Positions 45,350 to 59,520 of a stretch of 64,000 nucleotides of DNA are shown here, piece by piece. This stretch comes from Campylorhamphus procurvoides (Eukaryota; Chordata; Aves; Passeriformes; Dendrocolaptidae): positions 1 through 64,000 of the forward strand of contig WBMV01008392.1 of assembly GCA_013396655.1 (NCBI GenBank), given 5' to 3'. The position numbers and the translations under genes were made by a program. Below the pieces are notes generated by a model. It was not told the DNA's origin and made no database searches. It worked only from the letters and a program-made list of their open reading frames with translations. Positions within the stretch are counted from its first letter, which is position 1. Every line of letters begins with the position of its first letter.

Positions 45350-47172
45350 GAAACCTGAGGGGAAGAACATCAAGATACAAGTGGGATCTGCTTCTTTACA
45401 TGTGCAGAATTCAACCTGGGCAGAGAAAAGAGGAAGAAAAAAAGGGATCTTCTGATTTTGGGCTGCTTTGGGAAATATCTGCGTTTAAAAATGATCTCTG
45501 GGCACAGCAAGAGAATGAAGCCTTTAGGACGTTGGATATACGAAGGACAGAGCTGGGCATTGACCACAGAGAATCACAAGCTGTAACTGGGAGTGTGTGA
45601 AGGTAACAGAAACACCACAAATATCATCCAGGAATTTTACTGCCACACCTAAATCCCTGGTTTGGTGCTGCAGAGAAAGCAACTCAGGCTGTTCTGAGGT
45701 TGGCAAGCCCTAAAATAAGTGGTCAGTGCTGTGTTTCTTCATTCTAACACCCCACCAGTCCCACCTGACTGTGACATCTTTCCCAGTGTGTCATTAAATG
45801 CCTCAGCCTTCGGTTGGTTTTGGTGCTTTAATCGTGTTCCTTTCCTCCTGTCATTCCAAGCTTCATTCCTTTGCCACATCACCTTGGCTGTTCAGTCAAA
45901 AAGGTTCATTCCTCAATCTCTCAAGTCAGAGCAGAATAAAACCCATCTTCTTGGAGGAGTAACCTGAGATAATCCTTTTACTGACTGTCATGGACAAAGT
46001 CAGCTGGTTGAGAGCAGTGGGAGGAATCCCATGGGAAAAGAACAGGAATGGGATTACCGTAATACTTTGCAACAAAAGGATTCTCCCCGTGAAACCAGGG
46101 CATGAAATGTGAAAGCACCAAGAGAGAGACACCGTGTTGCAAGGCAGAACGCAGAGAAAGAAGGATCTACACAGCCTTAAAGGGAGACAGGGAGGCATCT
46201 CAAGCGTGAGATTACAATAAATGCCATGGGATGTCAAGCACAGCTGTCAGCTGGAGTCAAACATTCTGTCAGATGGTGCAAGGAAAGAAGATATTGTGGA
46301 TATTCCAGTGGAAGGGAGGCAGAAATGGAGAGGCAGAGCTCATTGAGGAGGCAGAATGGCTACTGTGCTGCCCCAGCCTGCCCAGCAGGTTGGTTGGGAT
46401 GTGATGCACGTGGAATGAGATCTCCTGCCCTGGGAGGATGCCCAGGGCATCCCAACCTTGCCCTGAGATCTGATGTCGAGGTGTTTTGTGCTTCTGCTTT
46501 GGCATTCTATTGAACTGTCTTCAGCTTGATTGTGGCTTTGCTTTTATTTTTCTCTTATGAACATGACCAAAAAAATTGCAGTGGGGCAGATTTGCTTTTA
46601 TTTACCCTTCCTGTGCTCGTTCTGCTGTTTCACTGTTGTCCTGAAGTAGCAAAATACCTTCTCTTATACGTGCATGTATATCTATATATATTAGAAAAAC
46701 CCTCAAAAAGGCATAAACATCTGTATTTAAGGTTTCAGCATCGACAGCGAATCCTGAAGTCACCTGAAGATATAAAAACAAGCTCCATTAAGGCAGCAGA
46801 GTCATTATTGGAGGGGAGCTCTGTCCCCATCAGGCCACACTCCAGGAGTTCATTGCCACTCCAGCCCTGTGACAAAGGAGGGACTCTAGCTGGAGCTCTG
46901 ATGGCAGCAGCTACACTGGCACATATCCCGTGGCTGTGGCAATACCATGTCTAGGGCTTAGCAATTCCCTTGATTTCCCACAAGTAATAAGAGGAATAGA
47001 GTGCTGCATTTCCAGGGGAAGTTTATTGAGCAAGGAGGACATTGCAAGGTACTTCTGCTAAAATGAGGATAGTTAAAAAGGCGCTTTCCTCTTAGATACA
47101 AATTTCCCCCCCAGGACCCTGAAATGGGCTTACCTAAATTATAGGCTGCTCCCTTGCTGCTCCTCACCTTAA
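45350..47172 (+). repeat. 1,823-bp direct duplication, copy 1 (N on both sides)
   Basis: This matches 47678-49500 at a constant offset of 2,328 bases with no indel. By eye I found six substitutions (45483 G/A, 46502 G/T, 46518 T/C, 46522 C/T, 46539 T/G, 46547 T/C), five of them within 46 bp. A single N lies immediately before (45349) and after (47173), so the block is exactly one contig. No known transposon family, LTR or gene is recognised inside; the open frames (for example 142 codons at 46526) occur in both copies and show no domain. Confidence 0.97.
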
Positions 47173-47173
47173 N

Positions 47174-47677
47174 GCTACAATTAAGTGATTTTGATTTATT
47201 AGGAGTGTGGAAAAATGTGATTTTGCAGTTTCTTTCTGACTCTAAATGGGCAGGTTTGATTTTTTTTTATTATTTCTTTTTTTCTTGCAATGGAATGGAC
47301 CATTATCGCCCTCCCTTTTAAGTATCTGAAAGGTTTTCTCTAGGGATGGAAGAGTGTTTGGGGTGGCGAATTCAGGAAAAAGTGACATCAGAAATACTCA
47401 GGAAGGTTTATTAAGGCTGTTTAAAAAGAGCTGAGGAATAAGGAGTGACTGGATGAGGAAGACACAAGTCTTTGTGTGTCCTTCCTCCTAAAGCCACAGC
47501 AGTTTCTGTGATGCAGCATTTTTAACACCAAACAGCTCTTTGGTCTCAGCAGAACAGACTCAGGTCACTTCATAAAGTTAAACATCATAAAAAGAGCTGG
47601 AAACTCTGACATGGGAGGAGACAGGACCTTCCTCCCCCCAAAAAACCCCAAAAGCCAAACCCCACATGCTGTGTGTG
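47174..47677. other. 504-bp sequence between duplicate copies
   Basis: Unique sequence with T-rich runs near 47256-47284. No part of it repeats near copy 1. Confidence 0.6.
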
Positions 47678-49500
47678 GAAACCTGAGGGGAAGAACATCA
47701 AGATACAAGTGGGATCTGCTTCTTTACATGTGCAGAATTCAACCTGGGCAGAGAAAAGAGGAAGAAAAAAAGGGATCTTCTGATTTTGGGCTGCTTTGGG
47801 AAATATCTGCATTTAAAAATGATCTCTGGGCACAGCAAGAGAATGAAGCCTTTAGGACGTTGGATATACGAAGGACAGAGCTGGGCATTGACCACAGAGA
47901 ATCACAAGCTGTAACTGGGAGTGTGTGAAGGTAACAGAAACACCACAAATATCATCCAGGAATTTTACTGCCACACCTAAATCCCTGGTTTGGTGCTGCA
48001 GAGAAAGCAACTCAGGCTGTTCTGAGGTTGGCAAGCCCTAAAATAAGTGGTCAGTGCTGTGTTTCTTCATTCTAACACCCCACCAGTCCCACCTGACTGT
48101 GACATCTTTCCCAGTGTGTCATTAAATGCCTCAGCCTTCGGTTGGTTTTGGTGCTTTAATCGTGTTCCTTTCCTCCTGTCATTCCAAGCTTCATTCCTTT
48201 GCCACATCACCTTGGCTGTTCAGTCAAAAAGGTTCATTCCTCAATCTCTCAAGTCAGAGCAGAATAAAACCCATCTTCTTGGAGGAGTAACCTGAGATAA
48301 TCCTTTTACTGACTGTCATGGACAAAGTCAGCTGGTTGAGAGCAGTGGGAGGAATCCCATGGGAAAAGAACAGGAATGGGATTACCGTAATACTTTGCAA
48401 CAAAAGGATTCTCCCCGTGAAACCAGGGCATGAAATGTGAAAGCACCAAGAGAGAGACACCGTGTTGCAAGGCAGAACGCAGAGAAAGAAGGATCTACAC
48501 AGCCTTAAAGGGAGACAGGGAGGCATCTCAAGCGTGAGATTACAATAAATGCCATGGGATGTCAAGCACAGCTGTCAGCTGGAGTCAAACATTCTGTCAG
48601 ATGGTGCAAGGAAAGAAGATATTGTGGATATTCCAGTGGAAGGGAGGCAGAAATGGAGAGGCAGAGCTCATTGAGGAGGCAGAATGGCTACTGTGCTGCC
48701 CCAGCCTGCCCAGCAGGTTGGTTGGGATGTGATGCACGTGGAATGAGATCTCCTGCCCTGGGAGGATGCCCAGGGCATCCCAACCTTGCCCTGAGATCTG
48801 ATGTCGAGGTGTTTTGTGCTTCTGCTTTGTCATTCTATTGAACTGCCTTTAGCTTGATTGTGGCTTGGCTTTTACTTTTCTCTTATGAACATGACCAAAA
48901 AAATTGCAGTGGGGCAGATTTGCTTTTATTTACCCTTCCTGTGCTCGTTCTGCTGTTTCACTGTTGTCCTGAAGTAGCAAAATACCTTCTCTTATACGTG
49001 CATGTATATCTATATATATTAGAAAAACCCTCAAAAAGGCATAAACATCTGTATTTAAGGTTTCAGCATCGACAGCGAATCCTGAAGTCACCTGAAGATA
49101 TAAAAACAAGCTCCATTAAGGCAGCAGAGTCATTATTGGAGGGGAGCTCTGTCCCCATCAGGCCACACTCCAGGAGTTCATTGCCACTCCAGCCCTGTGA
49201 CAAAGGAGGGACTCTAGCTGGAGCTCTGATGGCAGCAGCTACACTGGCACATATCCCGTGGCTGTGGCAATACCATGTCTAGGGCTTAGCAATTCCCTTG
49301 ATTTCCCACAAGTAATAAGAGGAATAGAGTGCTGCATTTCCAGGGGAAGTTTATTGAGCAAGGAGGACATTGCAAGGTACTTCTGCTAAAATGAGGATAG
49401 TTAAAAAGGCGCTTTCCTCTTAGATACAAATTTCCCCCCCAGGACCCTGAAATGGGCTTACCTAAATTATAGGCTGCTCCCTTGCTGCTCCTCACCTTAA
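47678..49500 (+). repeat. 1,823-bp direct duplication, copy 2 (embedded in contiguous sequence)
   Basis: Copy 2 has no N at either edge: it continues leftwards from 'catgctgtgtgt' and rightwards into 'aatagatgcaaagg'. This makes it the more trustworthy representation of the locus. Confidence 0.97.
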
Positions 49501-51807
49501 AATAGATGCAAAGGAAAAGGGAATAAATGCTCCCTTTATGTCTCCTGTAAAAAAAAAAAGAATGCATTTGAGTCTGTAGAACATGCACCTTTTTATTATT
49601 ATACTATTATAATTTGAAGACTTTCTGTATTGGTGTGAACTGGAAATGAGATGACAAGGTCTGCCTGCTCCAGCCAGACTGGAGTTCCCTTTCAGGGTCT
49701 GCCACCAAACCCCTGAGTTCAATCTGACTCTGAGAACACATACCAAGACAAACCCATCAATATTTAATGTGTTCTTTAATATAACAGTGAAAAAACTCAC
49801 AAAATAAAGTAGAAAACATCCAAAATGAGAGCGGGAACAGGGATGTGCTTGGGGTGGGAAAAAAAGAATAAATAAAAAGAGGAGAATGAAAAATCCAAAC
49901 TGATTGTTTATGGCCTGAATTAATCAGTTCTGACTTCTCCTATCCTGCCTGCTTAATGAACTTGAAGCAGGAAGGTGGCAGTGCTCTCTCCTCGTTACAC
50001 AGGGGAAATCAAGGGGATTGCCAGCCCCACAAAGTGTTATTAGCAGGAACACACTGCAAGGGAGCAGCCAGAGGAGCACTGCTCAGGAATTGCTGCTTCT
50101 CTGCCACCCATTTCAGGCCCTGGAAACGAGCTCTGTGGCTGGGTGGGATGAGGATGGAACTGCATCCTATTATTGTGCATGAACTTCTGAGTTAGAACAG
50201 TCCCTGGGGGGTGTGTGAGTTTTTATTATTATTAATTATTATTATTGCCATTATTAATAATAATCTCTTTTTAGATAGTGTTAAACTGAAAACTGTGGTC
50301 TCAGCTTTGAGATTTTGCTGAGCACTATGGGATTTTTTATGTAATCCCCCTCCAAACCCTTCGTGTTCTAGTGGATCTAAATGTTCCTGCCTCCCAGGTA
50401 CCTAAGAATGAGCTTTTAAAACACCTGATGTAAGACCAGCAGAGTAAGAGAACTGATGGATATTAGGAATTCCTTGAATTTTTTAGCAGCCCTAAAGAGG
50501 GTATTCCATAACTTTATGAAGATATGATGATGTCAGTTCTTCCTGGAGGTTTCCATTCCACTCTTATGCCATGAACAGCCAGGACAGGTGGTTTGGTTTG
50601 GTTGGAGTTTAGAAATAATTTACTTTTCTTGCTCATATTTCACCTTTGAAACCCTTCCTTGCCTTCCAAGCTTTCTTTTCCTCTGGATTCTCTGGAATTG
50701 GAGAGCACAGATCCTGGAGGGGTCTCAAGGGTGGCCAGTTGTGCCCCTGCTCTGGTGGGGTTGGATTTGTGAGGGGTCAGAGCAAGAGGTGCACAGGAAG
50801 TGGAATAAAACTGGAATGACAGAGATGCTGCTGGGAATAACTATAAAAATATGAGTACATTCATTTTACCTGGGACAAATAGTGAGAATGTTCTGCCTGT
50901 AATGAGGAATTCCACAATAATGGTGGAATGAGGAACCCATCTCCTACCAACAAACATTTCATGTTCATCCCCTGAACTGCCAGTTTGCCAGGTATAAAAT
51001 TAAACCTATAATTTTAAAAATCTTGGTTTCTAGTTTCTTGGCATTTATTTTATTTATTTGGTTTCTTCATTAGGAGGGTTTGGTGTATGATTATTCTTGC
51101 CTTGCATGAGAAACTTTACCATTATCCTGAATTATGCTATCAAGTCAAACTTGGAGGATTATTAATATTTAATAAATTAACAGATCAATCTGCCTTTCCC
51201 CCATCCAATTTATAAATTATTCACAGGTTCATAATTTCATTTTTTTTTGGCCTCTGTTGTCTGCATAATCATTGGTGAAAAAAATGTATTGCTCAACCAG
51301 ATCTATTTTAGTATTATTATTAAAAATATACATATATATTTAAGAAAGGAAGCTGGAGTGCATCCAAAATGCACATAAATAATTGTGTCATAGAGTGTTC
51401 TGGAGCACTTTGCTGTCTTAAAAATTCTAAAAAGAAATACATTTTTAAAAGAAATCTGAAAAATAAAAGGGGAAATGATACAAGAGAGAGCACCAAGACA
51501 AAAATGCAACGAAATGTAATGGTAAAAGTTTGCAGCCAAAGCTGAGCCTGTTGCACCCATCAGGGAGAAGGAGATTAAGGAAGCAATAATTCATATTCCC
51601 TTGCTCTGAAACCAGGCATAGGATACTCACCTGGCATCCCCGGGGAAAAACAGGGATTTGTGGTGCTGTGGCACAAACAGGATATGGGGAAATAAAAACA
51701 AGCACCTTGTGAGATCAGGACAAGGCCAGGGCAGCTTCAGTGTCTGGGGAACCAGGACAAGCCAGCAGAACAAGGGAAAAAAGAGGTAAATTGTGGCAAA
51801 ACCAGAG
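49501..51807. other. Unique AT-rich non-coding DNA
   Basis: Imperfect (ATT)n at 50221-50266. No transposon or exon is recognised. Confidence 0.4.
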
Positions 51808-51905
51808 GATTCACAGAGTCATTTGGGTTGGGAAAGATCTCCAGGATCATCAAGATGAACCTCAGACCAATCCCCACCTTGCCATCACTCAGGGCAGGAG
51901 ATGGG
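51808..51905 (-). mobile_element. CR1 LINE, about 95-bp tail
   Basis: 'gattcacagagtcatttggg', 'ttgggaaagatctccaggat' and 'catcaagatgaacctcaga' match an older antisense CR1 end. Confidence 0.75.
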
Positions 51906-52073
51906 CTCTCTATTTTCCCAGTCCCTGGGATATTGAAGGGAACATGGAAAAGCAACTTGCTCCTCCCAATTAGGCTTCAAAGTCAGGAGAGCCCTTTATG
52001 TTCCATTTAACACCAAACACTTGTTATACAGTCCCAGAACTACATGGCAAAAACTTGCAGGAAACTGGGACAT

Positions 52074-52953
<880 letters not shown>

Positions 52954-53319
52954 GTATAGGTATGGATATATTCTCTGCTTTCTGTGACTCAACATCATAT
53001 CTGCATACAAATCCTTCAGAATGGTTCCTGCTGGTCTCACTGGTGAAACCCTTCCTGGGTGAAGCTTTTGGCCTCCTGAGTGACCCATTCCTGGTCCAGT
53101 ATCCCTGGAAGTGAGCCCTAAGTGAGTCACAGCCTGAGTGAAAGGAATGGAATGAGGGCAGGGGACCCAAATGAATCTCCTCACTTTGCATTCAGTGCCC
53201 TCTGCACCAGCACTTAGGAACATGAACAAGAGGGCACCTGGAAGGGGAAGGAGGGCACTTCTCCCAGGAAGAGGGACAAGACAAAGCCATCTAAAACAGA
53301 CTTGTATTGGCAGAGCAAG
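52954..53319. other. Unique non-coding DNA
   Basis: Nothing recognised between the GATA tract and the CR1 composite. Confidence 0.35.
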
Positions 53320-53452
53320 CCCAGAGGAGGTCACCAAGGTGCTGGGAGAGCTGGGGATGCCCAGCCTGGAGAGGAGAAGGTTGTGTGGAGACCTCAGAGC
53401 ACCTTCCAGGGTCTGCAGGGGATACAGGGAAACCAGAGAGGGGCTGCCCATC
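53320..53452 (+). mobile_element. CR1 LINE body fragment
   Basis: 'ggagagctggggatgcccag', 'cctggagaggagaaggttg' and 'ggagacctcagagcaccttc' match a sense mid-3' CR1 segment. It lacks the 3' tail and stops near 'gaggggctgcccatcag'. Confidence 0.82.
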
Positions 53453-53454
53453 AG

Positions 53455-53575
53455 CAGGGACCTCAAAGCCCAGCCCATCCCACCCCTGCCGTGGGCAGGG
53501 ACACCTTCCATTAGCCCAGGTTGCTCCAGCCTGGCCTTGGACACCTCCAGGGATGGGGCAGCCACGTATTTCCCA
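53455..53575 (-). mobile_element. CR1 LINE 3' tail in opposite orientation
   Basis: 'gggacctcaaagcccagccc', 'ctgccgtgggcagggacacc' and 'ttgctccagcctggccttgg' form an antisense tail directly abutting the sense fragment upstream. The first bases of the tail (the 'atagaatcac' part) are missing at the junction. Confidence 0.85.
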
Positions 53576-55597
53576 ATGAGTCTCCCAAATCCACAGCAAA
53601 TGATGGAGCTGCTGCAGCTCCTAAAAGAATTTAGGACAGTGTGCAGGAACCACTTAAAACTGCAGATGTCCTTAGAACGCCGAATTCCGGGGGCGTGTTT
53701 TCTGCTGAGGGTCAGGAATTCCTGTTTAATTTGATTTTCAGCTGATAAGTGGTGGTTCTGCACCATTTGTACAGCTATGCCCGACTTCAGCTGCTTCCTT
53801 TCTGCTAATTGTTTTCTTGACACCCTTCAGAGACTATTTGTTAGGGATAAAAAAACCCTGATTTTTGGTTTACTTTTTCTTTCTTTTAAGATACAGTTTT
53901 GCTTGCAGCGGTTTTTACCAGCAGCTTGTTGATCCCACACCAAGACAGAAGTCAGAACTCGTGGTTTATGGGGTTTTTTATCCCCTCAGGTGTTGGTGTG
54001 ACTGATGGCCCTGCAAGGTTTGAGCGATTCTTTCCCTGTTGTAACAAATCACGCTGCAATCACATCTTGCAGCTGCAAACTTCAGAGAACACAGGTCTTC
54101 CTTTTTTTTTATTTCTTATTTTTTTAATGGAGAACTTCAATTCCCCGAGTCATTTTTAAATCACTTGATAAAAGACTAGACAGAAAGGGGATTGGAAGTG
54201 TTTGATACAGCTCCAGTGATCATTCTTATTGCCACAAACACAAACCACTTGGGATTTTTCTCCTGCTAACCAGCGGGTTGCCTTTCCAGAAACACTAAAA
54301 AAATACAAATAGCTTGTGCAGATCAGTGCAGACTTGGGTGTGTCCTCTACCATAACCTCCAAAAGCAGGTCTTTTGTGGTGGCACAGCCAAATGCTGAAC
54401 AGGAAAAGTATTGCATTTCATTTATGCATCCAATGCATGGATTTAAAAGAATAAATACCCCAAAGGGAGTGGGTTTGAATGGGTTTGAGTTTACTTACAC
54501 TTGCAATGTCATTATAGATGTTTAATTTCAATACAAGCACAGTGTGAAAACATCCCCTCCAACTGACAGGCTGCTTTTAGATGATATTCAAACCCATAGT
54601 TTGCTTGAAGGGAAGGAGTTTGACGTCCTTAAAGTCTGAATTTTAAGGATGCCTTTCCAAGCCTCATGAGTCCATGAAATTCTGCCCAGGAGTCACTTTC
54701 CCTGGGCAAATTTGGTTACCTAAAGCAGGTTTTGTTTTCTTGTTTTCTTTTCCTGTTTCTGTTTTCCTTGTTTGTTTACTCACAGAACTAATAGTGTTGC
54801 TTTGGCTGCAAAAAAACCCCTGAAATGTAGAAAAAAGAATAAACTCAGCTGGTTTTCAGTGACTAAAAGCACCTCCAGAATGCTTTCCCTTGCCCACCCA
54901 AAGCAACCCTAGTTTATCTTTAAGGACATTTTATTCTTTATTCCTGACTGGACATTTTTCTTCCAGTCCACATTGTCCCAGTGTTTCCCCCACTTTTTAG
55001 GTTTGCTCCAGAAATATTGGTTAAAACTCTTTGCTAAGTCCTGGTTCTGGACTCAAGTCATTTTGCCTTGTCCTACACAACCAGCAGTAATATTATCCTT
55101 TATACTTCTCCTGCCCTTAAATTAATAAATATCGTATTAGTCACTTAAAAATCAAGTTAAAAAAAGAATGAATGGATTTGTACATTTGAAGAGCTGAGTT
55201 GAAGGGGTTGGTAGGGCTTGGTGTTTATGTGACACTTGGATGGAGCCATGGAAAAGGCAAATGGCACAAAATACTGGGGAGAACTTTTTCTTTATTTACT
55301 GGGAATTATTGACATTATGCCAGACCCTATTTAAACCTTTTATAGAGCATTTCCCACAGGATTGATTACAGCTGGAAAGGATGCAGAGGAGAGGTTGTAG
55401 GAATATTAGGATCTGGAGCATCTCCCTTGTGAAATTTAGATGACAGGTTTGGTTTATTTTCTCTTTTCATCCAAGTAAACCAAACTCTGGGAGGAGATGT
55501 AGAAGTTTTCCATACACATAAAAATTAAGAGATGATCACTGGAGGAGAATTCCATGTATTTCAAGGGTCAGAAATGGCCTTCCAGTGGAATAGGAAT
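53576..55597. other. Unique AT-rich non-coding DNA
   Basis: T-rich runs at 54101-54126 and 54730-54778. No exon or transposon is recognised. Confidence 0.4.
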
Positions 55598-55712
55598 CAT
55601 AAAATCACAGAATCATGAAGGCTGGAAAAGCCTCCAAGAGCATCCAGTGCCACCTTTGACCACGATGCCACCTCAGCCATGGCAAGGAGTGCCACGTCCA
55701 GACATGAAGAAT
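55598..55712 (-). mobile_element. CR1 LINE, old 3' tail
   Basis: 'aatcacagaatcatgaaggc', 'tggaaaagcctccaagagca' and 'gagtgccacgtccagacatg' match the older CR1 type also seen in sense at 38930-39155. Confidence 0.82.
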
Positions 55713-58700
55713 TACAACATGCCAATACAGAGATGCCTCAGTGAAGGTTAATTTCATAATTGGGCTTTTTTTTCCCCCAAAAAACACATTCTCTGGAATG
55801 TTTTGAAACCCCCTTTCTCAGTGAGAGCACCCCTAGTCAGTGCTTTTCGAGCTTTACCTTATTTTTGTCATGTTTACAACTATAAAATGATGTTTACAAA
55901 CAGAGGCTTTGACTTCTGATTAGTCTGGAACACCCTACAAGAGTTTCCTAGAATTTGCAGCACTGGGGAGGGAAATGTTTAAGTTAGTTTAGATTTATAA
56001 CTTAATTCAGAAATCACTTTGTCTCTCTTGCAGATCTATGATCCGAGGGGCTACCCACCCCTTTTGTAAATATTGAATTACCCTACATAAAACAAAACAA
56101 TAGAGCCATTATGTTTAAAATCAATTTCCTTTGGAGTCAGTGATTTTGTGCTAAACATTATTTGGATCACATTGTGAAAATTCTTGCCTGAGACATGTCT
56201 CATTCTCAGTAGGGGGAAAAAAAATTAGCAATTTCTGTAAAAAATATTGTCACTTCATTGCTATTTTGTTTGTTGCTATTTCCACACACATTCAGGCACC
56301 CCCTCAACAAATTTGGTTGTTACCTGAAATATTACCTTTTTTTTATGGCCCAAGTTTTACAGATAAATAAACATTAAACTCATAACTACAAGAGAAATCC
56401 TGTATTACATCGTCAACCTGCCTGGATTTCTCCTTTGGCAGCACTAAAGTGACACTATCAGAGCACAGCATCACTTTCCCCAGTCCCTGTAATGATAGAA
56501 ACCCCCAGGGCTGATCCAGCACAGGGCACTGATTGCACACACAAACGTGTCAAAAGGCTGCAATGAAAGTCTAATCCGGGCTGGTGTTGCCTGAATGATT
56601 TATGAGAAGTGTCAAAGCACTTCAGCTGCTGTTGTGCTCGGGATTTGCAGGGCTCAGATCCACGAGTGCCATTGATTTCAGTGCACATGATGTCTGTCTC
56701 AATATTAACAGAAACATCCTAATCTTTGGGATAAAATGAAGAGGAAGGATCTGCACAGGTGAAGCTTCAGCTCAGAGCTTCACTTCCAGCTTTGGCAGCT
56801 AAAACTGGGTCGGTTTAGGTACTTATTCTTTTAGTGCTGTCCTTCTTGGACCAGAAGGAGTTTGCAAAGAGCAGAAAATAAATGGGAAAAATCTAAACAA
56901 GCATTTTGCCCCGACCGAAAAGCAGCAGAGAGAATATTTCTGTGGCTCCTTAGGGACCTGTTTAGCATTTGGAGTGCTTGCACATGGCTCAAAATGCGTG
57001 CCACGTTCCTCCTGGTGCTCCCACTGAAGTGCTGTGTTTCAAACATGAGTTTATTTCCCAATCAGACCACGCATAAAGAGGTTTATTCCAGTGTTTTGCT
57101 CAGCTCTGGGTTTAGGTGCAAATAAGGATTATATTTAGAGATCTCACATTCCTCCTGTGGAGCAGAATTGCATCAAAAGCTGGAATGAAGCAATGGGATG
57201 GCAAAGCCAGGAAAGAACAAGCAGGAAACATCCCTAAGCTGGGTGATGCTGTGGAGAGAACCCTCTCCCCTGCTTTCCAATGTCTGCAGCTCCTCTTAAG
57301 GCCCAACAAGTTCAAGGAGATTAAATAGAGACCTTTTTGGGATGATTCCCTCTCTCCATCCCAAGGATGGCACTTTGGATTAAGTTCTGGCCGGTTGGCT
57401 CCTGGTGGTCCCACTGGGTGGGATTTGGGATCTCAGGGACACCCTGAACTCAACCCCTTCCACTTCAGTCGCATTTGAAAAGGACTTCAGACAGCAGAAC
57501 CTGCTCAAGGCTCTGGGAGCTTTGGCTGAGGGTTAATTAGGCTTAATTAGAGCTTGAGAAGGGTCTCTTTTGATCTCGTTGTGTCCAAATTCTTCAGTGA
57601 GGGGAGAAATAATTTTAGTTAATAGTGAATAGAGCCATTTTAATTCTTGGGAGTCTCCAGGACTCTTTTATAATACTGTGTTCTCTCGGCCTAAGGTCTC
57701 AGCTCTGTGGCATAAAAAATATGCAAATTCAAATTACTTGAATTCCTAACTCCTCTCACAAAATAAAGCGTGGGATTTTTGAGTATGTCTTAGGTGGAAA
57801 GTCAATTCCTTTAAAGCAGAATTAAAATGTAATAAAAATAACATTTTTTACCCCAAATGTTTTCATCAAGTAGCTTAGAAATCCATAGCAGATAAATGGC
57901 ACAACACTGATTGTTTCAGTGGCTCGACACATGGAAAATTATCAAAAGGGATGTTTTGGAAACTCAATTTGTTACCTAAAAGAGGCCTCTGTATTGTGTC
58001 TATTTTTCTACATATTCATTGGGATTTTGCAAAAAGCCCCCTTGTTGAAAAAATTTGATTTTGGACAATGGTTTCAAAAAAGCTGTCTCAGCATTTGTGG
58101 TGAAAGAGTGTTTGTTATTTCATGAATTTTGCAGAATGAGTTAAATATTTCGTGGATATTTTTCTGTCTAAAAAACCATATGATTTGTAATGAAGCCACG
58201 TGTCTGTGTTTGGATATTTTTAACACCCTTAATTTGTGACTGAGGGGAAAATTCATCCTTTTTTTCTACCTTTTTTCCAATATTTTCTTGTTAGCTCTTT
58301 TTAGTCCCCTTAGAAAGTCACCATTTCCTTGCCCAGAACAAAGTGAAATGCAACCCCATTTTGGGGAGAAAAGGGAGCCAAATCCTCGAGGAAGAGCATC
58401 CCTTGGAGGCTCATTTGGCTCCTACACTCTGGAGTAAATCACATTTCCTTGCCTAAATCAGTTTGAATCCTATTATTAGAACATTCTCCATGTAAAATAA
58501 GTAAGAAAAAAGAAAAAAAAAGGGAGAGAGGATGTTATTTTCCCCGTGGAGGCACCTTTAACTTCTCCTGGAATAATTGGCCACAAGTGTGGACGACAGA
58601 ACATCCACCGTGACCGAACCAAAACAACTTCCTGCTTTCAACACGCTTTAAAACATTATAGAAATTGTCTCTTTATCTCTTTACCTTCACTTAGGGCAGT

Positions 58701-59449
58701 TCAGGGAATAGTGGGAGTAATTAGGGATTTTCTAGTTTATGCTACAAAGCGTTCTGGTGTCATTAAAGCTCTTCATGTGAAGAGCAATCAATATCCGGGA
58801 GCGGCTCTTTCTGCTTTGCTGAGCAACGCAGCGAGTTGAGGAGCTGTCTGGGGTGGTGACAGATCCTCACACAGGGACATTAAATCTACCACAATTAGTT
58901 GCCTAAATATGGTTAAATGTGTAGAGCATCACTCACAACTAAATAATGTATGTGTTACTCCAAAGAACAGCCGTAACTTATGAATTTCTATTAAGCCTCT
59001 TTCGCTCGTTTTTCATTAAACATGAGAGCTCTGACCTATCTAGAGATTTCTGGGGAAATTAAGGTAATTGAAGGCTGCAAACAGCCAGGGTGAGACAGAA
59101 GCCTATGCAAATGAGTTAATATCAAGCTAAGGTAATGAAGAAAATTAATGTGGAAATTGGGGGGAGGGAGGGGTGGTTTCCCCACAATATCACTTTGCTT
59201 GCTCGAAGAAATCTGACCTCAGAGGATAAATAATTTAGGGTCTTACTCCCTTTGAAAGCTGGCAAATCCAGGTTTGCTTTGGTGGGGCTTTGGCCATGGA
59301 GGGGCAGGTTCAGCCTCCTAAATGTGGGGGGATTTGTCACAGGGGGGGGATGCAAAGGGCAATTCCTCCCTGGTAATTTGGACACCAGGGCCATTCCTTT
59401 GGGAGAGCATCCACGTGCCATACTGAGATCCTAGAAATGGATGGATGGA
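55713..59449. promoter_or_regulatory. CR1-free 3.7-kb AT-rich block, candidate conserved elements
   Basis: No transposon is recognised. The stretch 58540-59130 is the best candidate: it has many TAAT/ATTA cores ('ggagtaattagggat', 'cacaattagttgcc', 'taaggtaattgaagg'), an octamer at 59105-59112 and few low-complexity runs. A second candidate is 57525-57740, with two consecutive 'gcttaattag' type motifs at about 57537-57550 and an octamer at 57721-57728. Regulatory function is inferred only from texture. Confidence 0.3.
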
Positions 59450-59520
59450 AAGATGATGGATGATGGTTGGAAAGACCTCCAAGCTCATCAAGTGCAACCT
59501 TCTGCCCTGGGCAGCCCCTT
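59450..59520 (-). mobile_element. CR1 LINE, about 70-bp degraded tail
   Basis: 'gatggttggaaagacctcca' and 'gctcatcaagtgcaaccttc' match an old antisense CR1 tail, preceded by a short GATG repeat (59438-59465). Confidence 0.65.

Noticed and set aside
46526..46954. 142-codon frame present in both duplicate copies
   Set aside because: Repetition is due to the duplication itself. No recognisable domain; the substitutions between copies change amino acids (for example ALLLFF against AWLLLF), giving no sign of coding constraint.
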